Assembly (NCBI GenBank): GCA_029240245.1
Contig: JARBTJ010000024.1
Location: 1-56,445, forward strand
Source: Herbinix sp.
GTDB lineage: Bacteria; Bacillota; Clostridia; Lachnospirales; Lachnospiraceae
Direction of reading: 5' to 3'
DNA length: 56,445 nucleotides
In this document: piece by piece, positions 18,148 through 27,658 of the stretch
Layout of the letters: each line of letters opens with the position of its first letter
How positions within the stretch are numbered: the first letter of the stretch is position 1
Notes under the pieces: generated by a model
What the model was told of the DNA's origin: nothing
Databases searched by the model: none
What the model saw: only the letters and a program-made list of their open reading frames with translations
Translations under genes and position numbers: made by a program

Positions 18148-19203
18148 CTATCTATAATAGTTCTGGGTGATATATGTTTTATAGTTACTTTCTTTATTAA
18201 ATTCAAAACCGACACCCAGATAACGAAAATTCTTACTGAGCATGTTTTTTCTATGATCCTTTGAAATAAACCAGCCATGATTTGATAAAATGGCGGTACC
18301 GTACCCCCCGATTAAGTTTTCGCCGACCGTATTACATAGAACTCCTTCGTCCATCAATCGGTCGCTGGGTGTCTCCCAAGACTGATTCATATGATCAAAG
18401 AACCCTTTTGCTGCCATATCCGTACTGTGCCTTCTGGCGGCAACTGCAACAGAGGAGGACCAGGAAAGGACCGGGGCTCCACTGCGAACTCTAGCCGAGT
18501 TCGTCAAGTCATATACCATAAGCTCCACATTTCTTTTCACAGAATCAGTATAGGCATCCTCCTTTACATGATGGGACAGTACATAAATACCGACAGTTGT
18601 TTTTGTTTCTAACGTATCCAGTAATATTTTTAAGGTATAAGAATCTGTTTCATAGATAAGTACACTGTTTAAGGAGTAATTCTTTGTTAGTTCATCGTTA
18701 ATGGTATCCAGTGTAGTTCCTGAGGAAATACCATGAAAATAAAAATCTAAGGAATCGGTATAAAAGCCCATGACTTTACCCGATTTGATGGCGATATAGA
18801 CCAGTTTGTTATAATCGTTGTTATAGACATAATAGTCAAAATCATATTCGGTTTCATCGATACGACCAGGATGACCTAATTGCTTTATTACACTTTTCTT
18901 GCTGTCACCCAAGGATATTAATGCACCACGAACATTCAGGGTATCGGCAGGTAGGTTAGGAGGAATGGTGGGAGTGGGAGTCAGAGTGTTTTCCGGCTCT
19001 GTATGTAAGTCTGTGGAAGTATCTGAGTCCGGGTCGGAGGGTTTTTCGTCACCGGATAAATCTTCGTCATTTTGACTTGTATTCCCGTCGGCATTATTGG
19101 CAAAACCGGGTATAGTATCTGATTTTAATAGTAATAAATATAGAATGCTGCTTAGTAATACAACACAGAATAAAATAAGGCGGTAGGTTAAAAATTTCTT
19201 CAT
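18148..19203 (-). CDS. Membrane-anchored CAP/SCP-domain protein
   Basis: The 351-residue extracytoplasmic protein has an N-terminal membrane anchor (residues 6-27) and a Ser/Asp/Pro/Thr-rich linker (30-85). A CAP-associated N-terminal domain follows (about 90-195, with RGALISLGDSKKSVIKQLG). The C-terminal CAP domain (about 220-351) includes MVYDLTNSARVRSG, HSTDMAAKGFFDHMN, VGENLIGGYG and HGWFISKDHRKNML. This layout is known from YlbC-like and YkwD-like Firmicute proteins of unclear role. The conserved His and Glu cavity residues appear present. Confidence 0.88.
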   Translation of the reverse strand: MKKFLTYRLILFCVVLLSSILYLLLLKSDTIPGFANNADGNTSQNDEDLSGDEKPSDPDSDTSTDLHTEPENTLTPTPTIPPNLPADTLNVRGALISLGDSKKSVIKQLGHPGRIDETEYDFDYYVYNNDYNKLVYIAIKSGKVMGFYTDSLDFYFHGISSGTTLDTINDELTKNYSLNSVLIYETDSYTLKILLDTLETKTTVGIYVLSHHVKEDAYTDSVKRNVELMVYDLTNSARVRSGAPVLSWSSSVAVAARRHSTDMAAKGFFDHMNQSWETPSDRLMDEGVLCNTVGENLIGGYGTAILSNHGWFISKDHRKNMLSKNFRYLGVGFEFNKESNYKTYITQNYYR

Positions 19204-19439
19204 TTATGCTCCTCGAAACAGGTTACAGGCTGTGGTCAATTGTAGATAGGAATTATCTAAGGTGAGAGGGGTATAAAGATAAGTTTAGCATAGGACAGGT
19301 AAAGATAAACGCATGAATTAATGGTAATATTGGAAGAAAGTGGTCGAATATAAAATTTGTTATTTTCAAATGAAATAACATAAGATAAAATAGAAGAATA
19401 GAATGAAATGAGTTAGTATTTCATAAGAAAGGCGGTAAC

Positions 19440-20450
19440 ATGATGAAAATATTAGTTACAGGTGGAGCAGGATACATAGCAAGTCATACAAATATTGAGC
19501 TTTTGAATTCCGGCTATGAGGTGGTTGCAGTTGATAATCTTAGTAATTCCTGTATGGAATCTATTATGAGAGTGGAAAAGCTGAAGGGGAAAAAGATTCA
19601 TTTTTATCGGGCAGACATCTTAGATAAACAAGCAATGCAAAGCATTTTTGATCAGGAGAAGATAGACGCAGTAATCCATTTTGCTGGTTTGAAAGCAGTA
19701 GGGGAATCCTGCAGTATCCCTTTAACCTATTTTCGCAATAATCTGAGCGGAACGATAAATTTACTTGAAGTAATGCAGGAATTTGGCGTAAATAATTTTG
19801 TATTTTCTTCCTCGGCAACAGTATATGGTGAACCCGAACGTGTGCCTGTAACGGAGGATTTTCCCCTATCTGCGACGAACCCTTACGGTAGGACAAAGCT
19901 TATGATTGAAGAGATGTTGGGTGACCTGTATCAGTCGGATTCTTCCTGGAACATAGCAATCTTAAGATATTTCAACCCGATAGGTGCACATGAAAGCGGC
20001 GAAATCGGGGAGGACCCGAACGGTATTCCAAATAATCTGGTACCCTATGTTGCTAAGGTGGCAGCAGGAGTATTGGAAAAAATAAACGTGTTTGGTAATG
20101 ATTATGATACCCCGGACGGAACCGGCATCAGAGATTATATCCACGTTGTTGATCTTGCGGTCGGACATATAAAAGCGATTGAAAAGCTGTCAGACAATCC
20201 GGGACTGGTAGTCTATAACCTGGGAACCGGAGTTGGATACAGCGTAATGGAAATAATTAATAATTATGAAAAAGCTTGCCACAAGAAACTGCCCTATGTG
20301 GTGACCGCCAGAAGACCGGGTGATATCGCAATCTCCTACGCAGATCCTTCAAAAGCTCTCCGCGAACTCCATTGGAAAGCAGAAAAAGGCATTGAGCAAA
20401 TGTGTGAGGATTCGTACCGCTGGCAAAGTAAGAATCCAAACGGCTATTAA
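19440..20450 (+). CDS. galE: UDP-glucose 4-epimerase
   Basis: The 336-residue extended short-chain dehydrogenase interconverts UDP-glucose and UDP-galactose. Motifs are the NAD-binding GGAGYIASH near the N-terminus (third glycine of the usual GAGYIGSH is Ala), HFAGLKAVGES, SSSATVYG with the catalytic Ser/Thr, YGRTK with Tyr and Lys, RYFNPIGAH and GTGVGYSVMEI. Two adjacent ATG codons (19440, 19443) follow GAAAGGCGG. The gene is single, convergent with capA. The Gly-to-Ala change is probably tolerated but worth noting. Confidence 0.93.
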   Translation: MMKILVTGGAGYIASHTNIELLNSGYEVVAVDNLSNSCMESIMRVEKLKGKKIHFYRADILDKQAMQSIFDQEKIDAVIHFAGLKAVGESCSIPLTYFRNNLSGTINLLEVMQEFGVNNFVFSSSATVYGEPERVPVTEDFPLSATNPYGRTKLMIEEMLGDLYQSDSSWNIAILRYFNPIGAHESGEIGEDPNGIPNNLVPYVAKVAAGVLEKINVFGNDYDTPDGTGIRDYIHVVDLAVGHIKAIEKLSDNPGLVVYNLGTGVGYSVMEIINNYEKACHKKLPYVVTARRPGDIAISYADPSKALRELHWKAEKGIEQMCEDSYRWQSKNPNGY

Positions 20451-20527
20451 AAATAGGAAAATATGGAAATAAAAGATATGGTTTTTATGCATTATGACAT
20501 AATTTTTAATAAAAATGGGAAATACTA

Positions 20528-20556
20528 TTGACAAAATGACTAAAATTTGTTAATCT
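20528..20556 (+). promoter_or_regulatory. Promoter of an orphan transcription unit
   Basis: TTGACA (20528-20533), exactly 17 bases, then TAATCT (20551-20556) form a good sigma-A promoter. It reads into the space between the convergent galE and capA genes, where no protein gene lies on the plus strand. Confidence 0.65.
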
Positions 20557-20562
20557 TGATGA

Positions 20563-20690
20563 GGTTGGTACTAGAGAAGGTATTTACCAGAGGATCGAAG
20601 CAGGGGAAGCGAGAGGGTAGTGATTTTATAATAAGGTTGACTAAAACGTATATCCATTGGGATGTACCTTTTTGGTCAACCTTATTTGTA
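20563..20690 (+). ncRNA. Candidate small RNA between galE and capA
   Basis: A promoter at 20528-20556 and an extended hairpin at 20633-20683 define a transcript of about 125 bases with no plausible ORF. The body (about 20563-20630) is purine-rich, with GAGGTTGGTACTAGAGAAGG and GGATCGAAGCAGGGGAAGCG-like segments suggestive of structured RNA. I compared it from memory with T-box, lysine, SAM, THF, c-di-GMP and guanidine riboswitches and SRP RNA, and it matches none. No gene follows on the same strand, so a cis riboswitch is unlikely. Confidence 0.45.
20633..20683. terminator. Long hairpin terminator shared by the small RNA and capA
   Basis: AAGGTTGAC (20633-20641) pairs with GTCAACCTT (20675-20683), extended by TAAAA/TTTTT and by GTATATCC/GGATGTAC with an ATTG loop, giving a stem of over 20 pairs. 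It ends in ATTTGTAG on plus and ATTATAAAAT on minus. It overlaps the last two bases of capA, so it serves both directions. Confidence 0.8.
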
Positions 20691-22178
20691 GTCTATGGGA
20701 AGTGAAGCGTCGGAATGGTTAATTTTATTAATAATGAGGTAGGGATTTGTATATTTATCGGCAGATGCGGTAAACCAGGAGCCAAGAATCTGACTGGCTA
20801 AGTCAAAGGTTCCTTGGTAGGTTAATGGTCCCTGTTTTCCCAGCTCTGATACACCATGGACAAGAGCAAGATTTTCAGTGTAGTCGGTTAATTTATAGAT
20901 ACCGTAATTGTAATCGGAAGGACCGTTCTCATAATGAGTGACAACGGGTGTAATTCCCGCATCACTGATATAAGTACCATTTTTATCTTTTGTAAGAGTG
21001 ATATTTGCAATACCGCCGAGCATTCGCGGAGCCTCTCGCTGGTAGGAGACAAAATTGCCGAGGGAATAGTATACCAACATACGGTGTTCGCCGTCAGTTT
21101 CTATCCACTCTACCGGTTCCAGCACATGCGGATGGGTTCCGATGATTAAGTCAACGCCTAGTTCATAAAAGAATTCGGTCAAGTCTTTTTGGGCAGAGTT
21201 GGCTTCGTATACATATTCAATTCCCCAGTGTGGGAATACGATAACAAAGTCTGCCAGATCTTTTGCACGTTCGATATCTTTTTTCATCGCATTTTTATCC
21301 AGCTTATTCACAAGATAAGGTCTGTCCTTAGGGATAGGGTGTCCGTTTAAACCATAGGTATAGTTTAACATTGCTATTTTGATACCGTTTTTTTCTATGA
21401 TGGGTATCTCGTCTCTCTTTTCTTTGGTTTCATTAATACCCAGAACCGTGATTTCCGGGTGGAGCTTCCAGAAAGCAAAGTTATTTTCAACACCGATAGA
21501 GCCCTTGTCCAGGGTATGGTTGGTAGCCTGGAGTACTACATCAAATCCTGCATTTATTACCGCTTCACCGATCTCGGCTGGCGAATTAAAATTGGGGTAA
21601 CCGGAATATTTAAATTCTTTGCCGCCAAGAATGGTTTCCTGATTGATAACAGCAATATCCGCTGCTGAGATATCCTTCTTCAGATTTGCATATATATGAT
21701 CATAATTGTAGGTACCGTCTTTCTTCTTACCGCTGAGTATGACCTCGGTATGAATGAGGTTGTCCCCCACCGCTAGTAATGTAACCTGGGATTTAGTTAA
21801 ATCCGTAGCAACCTGTAGTTCATCTGACATGGCGGGCATTGAATCAGAGTCACCGGAAGAATTTGAGGAGTCGGTTGGCGGTATAACAGTAATATCGTTA
21901 TCGTTATCGGATTCCTTTTGAATAAATGGGGTGGGAGTGAGGTCCGAGGGTGATCCTATCTGCTCCTCAAAAGATTCCCCGGGGGGTGCTTGAGTGGAAG
22001 AAGACGGTTCTTCATTGGCATCACTTATCTCATGAAAATCGTTGTTGTCAGAGTTATCAGGTGACGGCTTTGTATCATAAGAACAACCACCCATGATAAG
22101 ACTGAGGGTTGTTATGAAAACAAAAATGATAAGGATAAATAAATTTTTATTTAGATACTTTCGTTGAAACGTATTCAT
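20682..22178 (-). CDS. CapA-family lipoprotein
   Basis: The 498-residue protein has a lipoprotein signal (FILIIFVFITTLSLIMGGC, lipobox before Cys32) and a Ser/Asp/Pro-rich linker to about residue 128. A CapA/PgsA metallophosphatase-like domain follows, with LLAVGDNLIHTEVI, VINQETILGG, QATNHTLDKG, VFPHWGIEY and IIGTHPHVLEPVEW. These carry the Asp, Asn and His residues of the fold. In Bacillus CapA acts in poly-gamma-glutamate export, but no capB or capC lies nearby, so the role here is open (cell-envelope linked). Confidence 0.9.
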   Translation of the reverse strand: MNTFQRKYLNKNLFILIIFVFITTLSLIMGGCSYDTKPSPDNSDNNDFHEISDANEEPSSSTQAPPGESFEEQIGSPSDLTPTPFIQKESDNDNDITVIPPTDSSNSSGDSDSMPAMSDELQVATDLTKSQVTLLAVGDNLIHTEVILSGKKKDGTYNYDHIYANLKKDISAADIAVINQETILGGKEFKYSGYPNFNSPAEIGEAVINAGFDVVLQATNHTLDKGSIGVENNFAFWKLHPEITVLGINETKEKRDEIPIIEKNGIKIAMLNYTYGLNGHPIPKDRPYLVNKLDKNAMKKDIERAKDLADFVIVFPHWGIEYVYEANSAQKDLTEFFYELGVDLIIGTHPHVLEPVEWIETDGEHRMLVYYSLGNFVSYQREAPRMLGGIANITLTKDKNGTYISDAGITPVVTHYENGPSDYNYGIYKLTDYTENLALVHGVSELGKQGPLTYQGTFDLASQILGSWFTASADKYTNPYLIINKINHSDASLPIDYK

Positions 22179-22478
22179 AGGGCTACTCCATTGGGATTAA
22201 AGATGGTTACTTGATAATTACCGTCACTCGATAGGTACGATGGGCTAACTGATGTGATGGTATTTACTATTTATGTATATTATAGCACAGTCAAATAGTA
22301 TTTTCTACATGCAACTGCATACGGCCGATCGTATTAAAAACCAAAAACTGATTTTTTGTACCCAAAATTAAATATAAGTATGATTTTAGGAATTTTAAAC
22401 ATAATATACCTATATAGATGAATAACTTTAGATATAGATAAGGATGGAAATATATTACAACAAATAAACAGAAAATCT

Positions 22479-22507
22479 TTGACAAAAAAAATAAGGCATG
22501 GTATACT
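22479..22507 (+). promoter_or_regulatory. metG: Promoter of the metG T-box leader
   Basis: TTGACA (22479-22484), 17 bases and TATACT (22502-22507) form a near-consensus sigma-A promoter. Transcription should begin near 22514, giving a leader of about 375 bases. The interval 22179-22478 shows nothing else that I can support. Confidence 0.88.
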
Positions 22508-22513
22508 TTGTCA

Positions 22514-22853
22514 TAAATATAAGAAAAGGCAAGGAAAAGAAGAGTAGGCAGTGGAGCGGTTAACAGAGAACCCCGGTTAGCTGAGAAGGGGGATTGGGTA
22601 TTACCCGGTTTTTTCCTAATGGGAGAGACTCGCAAAAGCTGTTGAAGATGGTCTTGGAGCTGCGCACCGAGGAATTCGTTCTTAGGCTGCGACGGGAGCA
22701 ACCGTTATATTAGCTAGCTGTAAAACAAAGTAGGCAGGAAACCGCAGACGGCAATTTTGCAGTGACAGAGGCCTTTGCTGTAAAGTGAGGGTAAATTAAA
22801 GTGGTATCACGGGAGCGGCTCTCGTCTTTAAATAATAAAGACGGGATTTTTTT
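22514..22853 (+). promoter_or_regulatory. metG: T-box riboswitch, methionine specifier
   Basis: Stem I begins with AAGAAGAGTAGGCAG and shows the conserved AACAGAGAAC / GCTGAGAAG pair of segments. The specifier region GAAGATGGTCTTGGAGCTG places ATG (Met) at 22648-22650. The T-box sequence AAAGTGGTATCACGGGAGC is at 22798-22816. The terminator CTCGTCTTTA / TAAAGACGGG with seven T residues is at 22821-22853. Uncharged tRNA-Met should favour antitermination and turn on metG. The leader's antisense and in-frame extensions give spurious ORFs. Confidence 0.95.
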
Positions 22854-22890
22854 ATGCACAAAATTTAATATCAGGAAAGGATTGATGAGA

Positions 22891-24933
22891 ATGAGTAAAC
22901 AACCATATTACATTACCACAGCAATTGCTTATACCTCTGGAAAACCTCATATCGGAAATAGTTATGAAATAGTATTGGCGGATAGTATTGCCAGATTCAA
23001 GCGTATGGAAGGCTATGATGTATTTTTCCAGACAGGAACGGATGAACACGGACAAAAAATAGAGCTTAAGGCTGCGGATGCTAATGTTACACCAAAGGAA
23101 TTTGTAGACAGGATTGCAGGACAGATTAAGGATATCTGGGATTTAATGAATACCTCCTATGATAAATTTATTCGAACTACGGATGATGATCATGAAAGAC
23201 AGATACAGAAGATTTTTAAGAAGCTGTATGACAAAGGTGATATTTATAAGGGAACCTACGAGGGAATGTACTGTACACCCTGTGAATCCTTTTTTACACC
23301 GTCCCAGTTGGTAAACGGAAAATGTCCCGACTGCGGCAGAGAGGTTCAACCGGCAAAGGAAGAGGCGTATTTCTTAAGGCTTAGTAAATATGCGGACCGT
23401 TTAATTGAGCATATTAATACCCACCCGGAATTCATTCAACCGGAATCCCGAAAAAATGAAATGATGAACAATTTCCTGCTTCCGGGCCTCCAGGATCTGT
23501 GTGTATCCAGAACCTCCTTTAAGTGGGGGATTCCGGTCGATTTTGATAACAGACATGTGGTATATGTATGGCTGGATGCGCTTAGTAATTATATTACCGG
23601 CATTGGTTATGATGCAGACGGTAATCATACAGAGCAGTTTCAGAAATTCTGGCCGGCAGATCTGCATTTGATCGGTAAGGATATTATACGTTTTCATACC
23701 ATTTACTGGCCGATTATATTAATGGCGCTTGAAGTAAAGCTTCCGAAGCAGGTATTTGGTCATCCCTGGCTACTGCAGGGAAGTGCCGGCGATAAGATGA
23801 GCAAATCCAGAGGGAATGTTCTTTATGCGGATGATTTGGTTAAGCTGTTTGGTGTAGATGCAGTAAGATATTTTGTTCTGCATGAGATGCCGTTTGAAAA
23901 TGACGGAATTATCTCCTGGGAGCTGTTAGTGGAAAGAATTAATTCCGATCTTGCCAATACCTTAGGAAATCTAGTAAACCGCACCATTTCCATGTCAAAT
24001 AAGTACTTTCAGGGTGTTGTTCATGACGGTAATGTGACGGAACCGGTGGATGAAGAATTAATTGCACTCGCAAAGGAGACACCTCAGAAGGTAATTGCTA
24101 AGATGGATAAGCTGCGTGTAGCAGATGCTATCAGCGAAATATTTACTTTATTTAAACGATGTAATAAATATATCGATGAGACCATGCCTTGGGTACTTGC
24201 CAAGGAGGAGGAGAAGAAGACCCGTCTGGAGACGGTTTTATATAATCTGACAGAGAGTATCTGTATCGGAGCAAGCCTACTTCATTCTTTTATGCCCGAA
24301 ACCGCAGAAAAGATATTAAAGCAGCTGAATGCAAAGGCGAGAACAATGGAGGAATTGGAGCAGTACGGGTTATATGTATCGGGAACCAAGGTTACCGATA
24401 CACCGGAAATATTATTTGCAAGACTTGATCTTAAGGAGGTACTTGAAAAAGTGGATGCATCAAAAGAACAACAGGAAAATGGAAACGGCGGTACAAATCC
24501 TCAGACGTCCGGAAAGGATGTAGTTGATACCAATAAGGCAGCAGACTCCACTAATAAGGAAAATATGCAGGCACCGTCATCAGATGTAATAGATATCGAG
24601 GCTAAGCCGGAAATCACTTATGAAGACTTTGCTAAATTACAGTTCCAGATCGGTGAGATTATTGCCTGTGAGGAAGTGAAAAAATCCAAGAAATTATTAT
24701 GCTCTCAGGTGAAGATTGGTTCCCAGGTGAAGCAGATTGTCTCGGGAATTAAAGCTCATTATACACCGGAGCAAATGATCGGCAAGAAGGTTATGGTTGT
24801 GGTTAACTTAAAGCCGGCAACCTTAGCAGGTATGTTGTCAGAGGGCATGTTACTATGTGCTGAGGATGCGGAAGGAAACTTATCTTTAATGGTTCCCGAA
24901 AAACCGATGCCCTCCGGAGCAGAGATCCAATAA
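22891..24933 (+). CDS. metG: Methionyl-tRNA synthetase with C-terminal tRNA-binding domain
   Basis: The 680-residue cytoplasmic enzyme charges tRNA-Met. It has the class I HIGH-like motif HIGN (AYTSGKPHIGNSYEIV), a zinc-binding knuckle (CTPCESF...CPDCG), the KMSKS loop as KMSKSRG, and a C-terminal EMAP/Trbp111-like domain (DFAKLQFQIGEI to PSGAEIQ). A Ser/Thr/Asn-rich linker of about 55 residues precedes that domain. I choose ATG 22891 (MSKQPYY); ATG 22885, two codons earlier, is equally possible given AGGAAAGG at 22873-22880. An in-frame GTG at 22801 lies inside the T-box and is rejected. Regulation is by the T-box. Confidence 0.95.
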   Translation: MSKQPYYITTAIAYTSGKPHIGNSYEIVLADSIARFKRMEGYDVFFQTGTDEHGQKIELKAADANVTPKEFVDRIAGQIKDIWDLMNTSYDKFIRTTDDDHERQIQKIFKKLYDKGDIYKGTYEGMYCTPCESFFTPSQLVNGKCPDCGREVQPAKEEAYFLRLSKYADRLIEHINTHPEFIQPESRKNEMMNNFLLPGLQDLCVSRTSFKWGIPVDFDNRHVVYVWLDALSNYITGIGYDADGNHTEQFQKFWPADLHLIGKDIIRFHTIYWPIILMALEVKLPKQVFGHPWLLQGSAGDKMSKSRGNVLYADDLVKLFGVDAVRYFVLHEMPFENDGIISWELLVERINSDLANTLGNLVNRTISMSNKYFQGVVHDGNVTEPVDEELIALAKETPQKVIAKMDKLRVADAISEIFTLFKRCNKYIDETMPWVLAKEEEKKTRLETVLYNLTESICIGASLLHSFMPETAEKILKQLNAKARTMEELEQYGLYVSGTKVTDTPEILFARLDLKEVLEKVDASKEQQENGNGGTNPQTSGKDVVDTNKAADSTNKENMQAPSSDVIDIEAKPEITYEDFAKLQFQIGEIIACEEVKKSKKLLCSQVKIGSQVKQIVSGIKAHYTPEQMIGKKVMVVVNLKPATLAGMLSEGMLLCAEDAEGNLSLMVPEKPMPSGAEIQ

Positions 24934-24954
24934 ATAATATAAAGATTTGTAGCG

Positions 24955-24992
24955 CATATGGCAGAAAACCTTGATCAGTTTTCTGCCATATG
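24955..24992 (+). terminator. Hairpin downstream of metG
   Basis: CATATGGCAGAAAAC and GTTTTCTGCCATATG form a perfect 15-bp stem with an 8-base loop, 21 bases after the metG stop. There is no T-run after it. The remaining 210 bases to the next gene are AT-rich; a TATAAT near 25163 is the only promoter-like element and has a poor -35. Confidence 0.7.
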
Positions 24993-25203
24993 AATATACG
25001 TAAAATAAAGTGAAGCATCAACAAGCATATTACAAAAATGAGTTTTATCAGACCGGGGAAGCTCGTTTGACAGGTATTTATTATTTTGTGCGAAACAATT
25101 ATTTTATGGATAGGGTATTTTTGAGGATTATAGAAAAATTTTTATAGCATTGGGGAGAATCGAGGTATAATTTAGAAAGAAAATAAGACTTGGGGGATAT
25201 GTT

Positions 25204-25689
25204 ATGTCACTGCCGATAAAGGATTATTTAAAGAAAGATCCCAGGAAAAATCTGATACACATTTTAATAATATTATTGATCGCCACCTCCGTCATGCTCT
25301 TTATCGTAAAATCAGAAAAAGAAGTTTTACAAAAGAATATGGATTTGGCGTTTACAAATGCAATTTCCGATACGATGCATGGTTTGGGAATGGATTTTGA
25401 CAAAATGGAAGTCAATAACAGAATACAATATTACTATCTGGCAATAACAAATTTAAAGGATGCCTTAGATTTATTTCATAATACGTCTTATAAGGAATAT
25501 GATAACCTGTTCCAGGCATTACTTCAATTATATAGTTACTGGCTTCCAAGTGATAATGGAGATTATATAATAGAAGATAAATTATACATTTTTGAATTTC
25601 TCGGTAAAGCACTGGTTTACCCGGAGGATGAGAAGCTAATTACGGAATTTTATAATTTCATCGAACAAAAGGATCATCTGGTTAACTGA
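25204..25689 (+). CDS. Unknown single-pass membrane protein
   Basis: I do not recognise this 161-residue protein. Residues 18-37 (HILIILLIATSVMLFIV) form one membrane helix after a short charged N-terminus. The rest is predicted helical and acidic, with a Tyr-rich stretch (IQYYYLAITNLKDALDLF). The ribosome binding site is GGGGGATATGTT just before the ATG. It is followed by a terminator and appears monocistronic. Confidence 0.7.
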   Translation: MSLPIKDYLKKDPRKNLIHILIILLIATSVMLFIVKSEKEVLQKNMDLAFTNAISDTMHGLGMDFDKMEVNNRIQYYYLAITNLKDALDLFHNTSYKEYDNLFQALLQLYSYWLPSDNGDYIIEDKLYIFEFLGKALVYPEDEKLITEFYNFIEQKDHLVN

Positions 25690-25724
25690 TTGACAAGGAA
25701 CATTTAATAATTTACAACGAAAGA

Positions 25725-25757
25725 AAACCGCACTCAGACAGTTCCTGAATGCGGTTT
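25725..25757. terminator. Terminator between the unknown gene and pckA
   Basis: AAACCGCACTCAG and CTGAATGCGGTTT form a 13-bp stem with one wobble, followed by TTATTATT on plus; the minus strand has TTTTCTTTCG. It probably works for both convergent genes. Confidence 0.8.
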
Positions 25758-25820
25758 ATTATTAATAGTATAATACAACAAATACGAAAATTGATTTTAT
25801 ATAATCTTTTGAATCATTTA

Positions 25821-27476
25821 TTATGCTAATTCGGAAACTACCTTCTTAAGAGCTGCTAAAGCTTCCTCAGGTAATTTATCGAATCCGCCCTTAAACTCAT
25901 CTCTGGACTCAACGAATCTAATTCTGTCATTCATTCTTGCGGTTAACTGAGCTTTGTACTCTGCATCTTCTAAATTAGGAACAAAGCCTTCCCACTCAAA
26001 GATCTCAATGTCTTCAAAAGGTCCCCACTGTTTAAACTGAGCGGTTCCTTCAACAACTGCTTCAATTACACCCAAGGTATCAACCGGTTTCACCTTTTTA
26101 CCCATGAAATCACCGGTATTAATTATGTAACAGTCAACGTTTCTTTCTGCAACCAGTTTTTTGAACTTCTCATAGTCATTTACCAGAGGATAGGTTCTGA
26201 AGGGGTTAGCATAGGGCTCAACAACCAATGCGTTAGGATCTACTCCAGGAGCAAGTCTTTCTGCGGAGGATCTCTTCGTAGCAAGTGTTGCACCCATAAC
26301 AGAAGCAAGTGCGGCTCCCTTTAATTTAACAATCGGAGGGATGGTAGGATCCTTCATAATCCAGAAAATAGCGTTAACAGGTTCATCGATTTTATCGACA
26401 CGATTCGGTGACCATAATTTTGACTTAATAGCGCGGCCGTTACCGTTACGGATATCTTCTGTTACAAGAACTACCTTACCGTCTTCATCAACCGTAGCGG
26501 AGCAGTTCTGAGCTGTTAATAAGTATTTATTATCCTCACAGTAGGTAGGATAATCCTGAGTTTTATCAAAATAAGTAGGTTCCATAGCAATGGAGGAACC
26601 GGTATCCGTATTAATAATAAATGCATCGTCATGAAGAACAGTTACATCATATTTTCCACCATGTTTTGCATGAGTAATTGTGGACTTACCGGAACCGGAA
26701 AGACCGAATACGGATGCAACATAGGATTTGCCTGCACCGAGATTATATCTCTTTTGTCCGCCGTGGCAGGATGCATAACCGTTACGATTAGCAACTGCCC
26801 ATCCAATGGTAAGAGTACCCTTCTTGTGCTCACCGAAGTATCTCATGCCAAGTAATGCTGCACAGTTTGTCATAGTATTGAAATAGGTTAATCCAAGTGA
26901 ATGCTCGCTGTGTTTCCACTGAGGATTGGAAATAATATAGATATCAGATTCAGTACCGATCGGCTTGGAGGATTTATACATTTTTACGTAATCATCGGTC
27001 ATGTATTGGAAGTTAAGCATCCAGGAATATAAGATGTTCTCTTCGTTCTCAGGGATAAGTAAATGAGCTTTTACCATGAATTCAGGATCTAAACCTATGT
27101 AAACTTCAGCATGATATAGTTTTTTATATCTAAGATCATAAATAGCATCCATAACCTTATTATCTAGATCATCGCAATCAACACCGGGTTCTCCGGCAAT
27201 CTTTCTTGCAGCAGCACAGCGTCCTGTAACGAAACCATCGTTGAATAATAATACCTTAGCATCTGCTTCCAGACCAAATTCTTCACCACGATAAACAGGC
27301 ATATCTGTTACCACGGTACCCGGTGAATTCTTTGCAAGCTGATAAGCTTCCTTCAAGGTATTTACTTTAACTACGTTATTACCATAGAAAGCAGCTTCGA
27401 TTATGGAACGAGTTTTAGAAAAGCCGGGTTTTTTAGCACCGATTTCGTCATGCTTATAATACGCTTTTGTTGACAT
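25821..27476 (-). CDS. pckA: Phosphoenolpyruvate carboxykinase (ATP)
   Basis: The 551-residue enzyme interconverts oxaloacetate plus ATP with PEP, CO2 and ADP. In fermentative Clostridia it often runs in the anaplerotic direction. Motifs are the P-loop VFGLSGSGKST near residue 255, the metal-binding VLHDDAF, a MEPTYFDK segment and a C-terminal FRTYPLVNDY. It is somewhat longer and diverged from the E. coli type, but the family is clear. AGGAGG lies 8 bases upstream of the ATG, and a consensus promoter lies about 100 bases upstream. Confidence 0.92.
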   Translation of the reverse strand: MSTKAYYKHDEIGAKKPGFSKTRSIIEAAFYGNNVVKVNTLKEAYQLAKNSPGTVVTDMPVYRGEEFGLEADAKVLLFNDGFVTGRCAAARKIAGEPGVDCDDLDNKVMDAIYDLRYKKLYHAEVYIGLDPEFMVKAHLLIPENEENILYSWMLNFQYMTDDYVKMYKSSKPIGTESDIYIISNPQWKHSEHSLGLTYFNTMTNCAALLGMRYFGEHKKGTLTIGWAVANRNGYASCHGGQKRYNLGAGKSYVASVFGLSGSGKSTITHAKHGGKYDVTVLHDDAFIINTDTGSSIAMEPTYFDKTQDYPTYCEDNKYLLTAQNCSATVDEDGKVVLVTEDIRNGNGRAIKSKLWSPNRVDKIDEPVNAIFWIMKDPTIPPIVKLKGAALASVMGATLATKRSSAERLAPGVDPNALVVEPYANPFRTYPLVNDYEKFKKLVAERNVDCYIINTGDFMGKKVKPVDTLGVIEAVVEGTAQFKQWGPFEDIEIFEWEGFVPNLEDAEYKAQLTARMNDRIRFVESRDEFKGGFDKLPEEALAALKKVVSELA

Positions 27477-27577
27477 ATAAAATCCTCCTATTTTGTTTAA
27501 ATTGATCGTTTGTTTTTAAATATTGAAACAATAAACCGACCTTGTATTAAATTATAAAAAAATTGTACTCCACCTTA

Positions 27578-27606
27578 AGTATAATTCTCTGATATGTAAA
27601 TGTCAA
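27578..27606 (-). promoter_or_regulatory. pckA: Promoter of pckA
   Basis: On the minus strand TTGACA (27606-27601) and TATACT (27583-27578) are separated by 17 bases. The predicted start gives a leader of about 95 bases. I see no operator-like palindrome in it. Confidence 0.85.
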
Positions 27607-27658
27607 CAAAAAATGAAAATTTAACCAAATTTAATTTTGCCTTTTATGGAAAGACAAA

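Noticed and set aside
20563-20630. Known riboswitch in the galE-capA gap
   Set aside because: From memory the segment lacks the core motifs of T-box, lysine, SAM, THF, c-di-GMP and guanidine riboswitches, and no gene follows on the same strand.
22291-22701. Minus-strand 136-codon ORF upstream of metG
   Set aside because: It lies antisense to the T-box leader and promoter, has low-complexity hydrophobic composition and no ribosome binding site.
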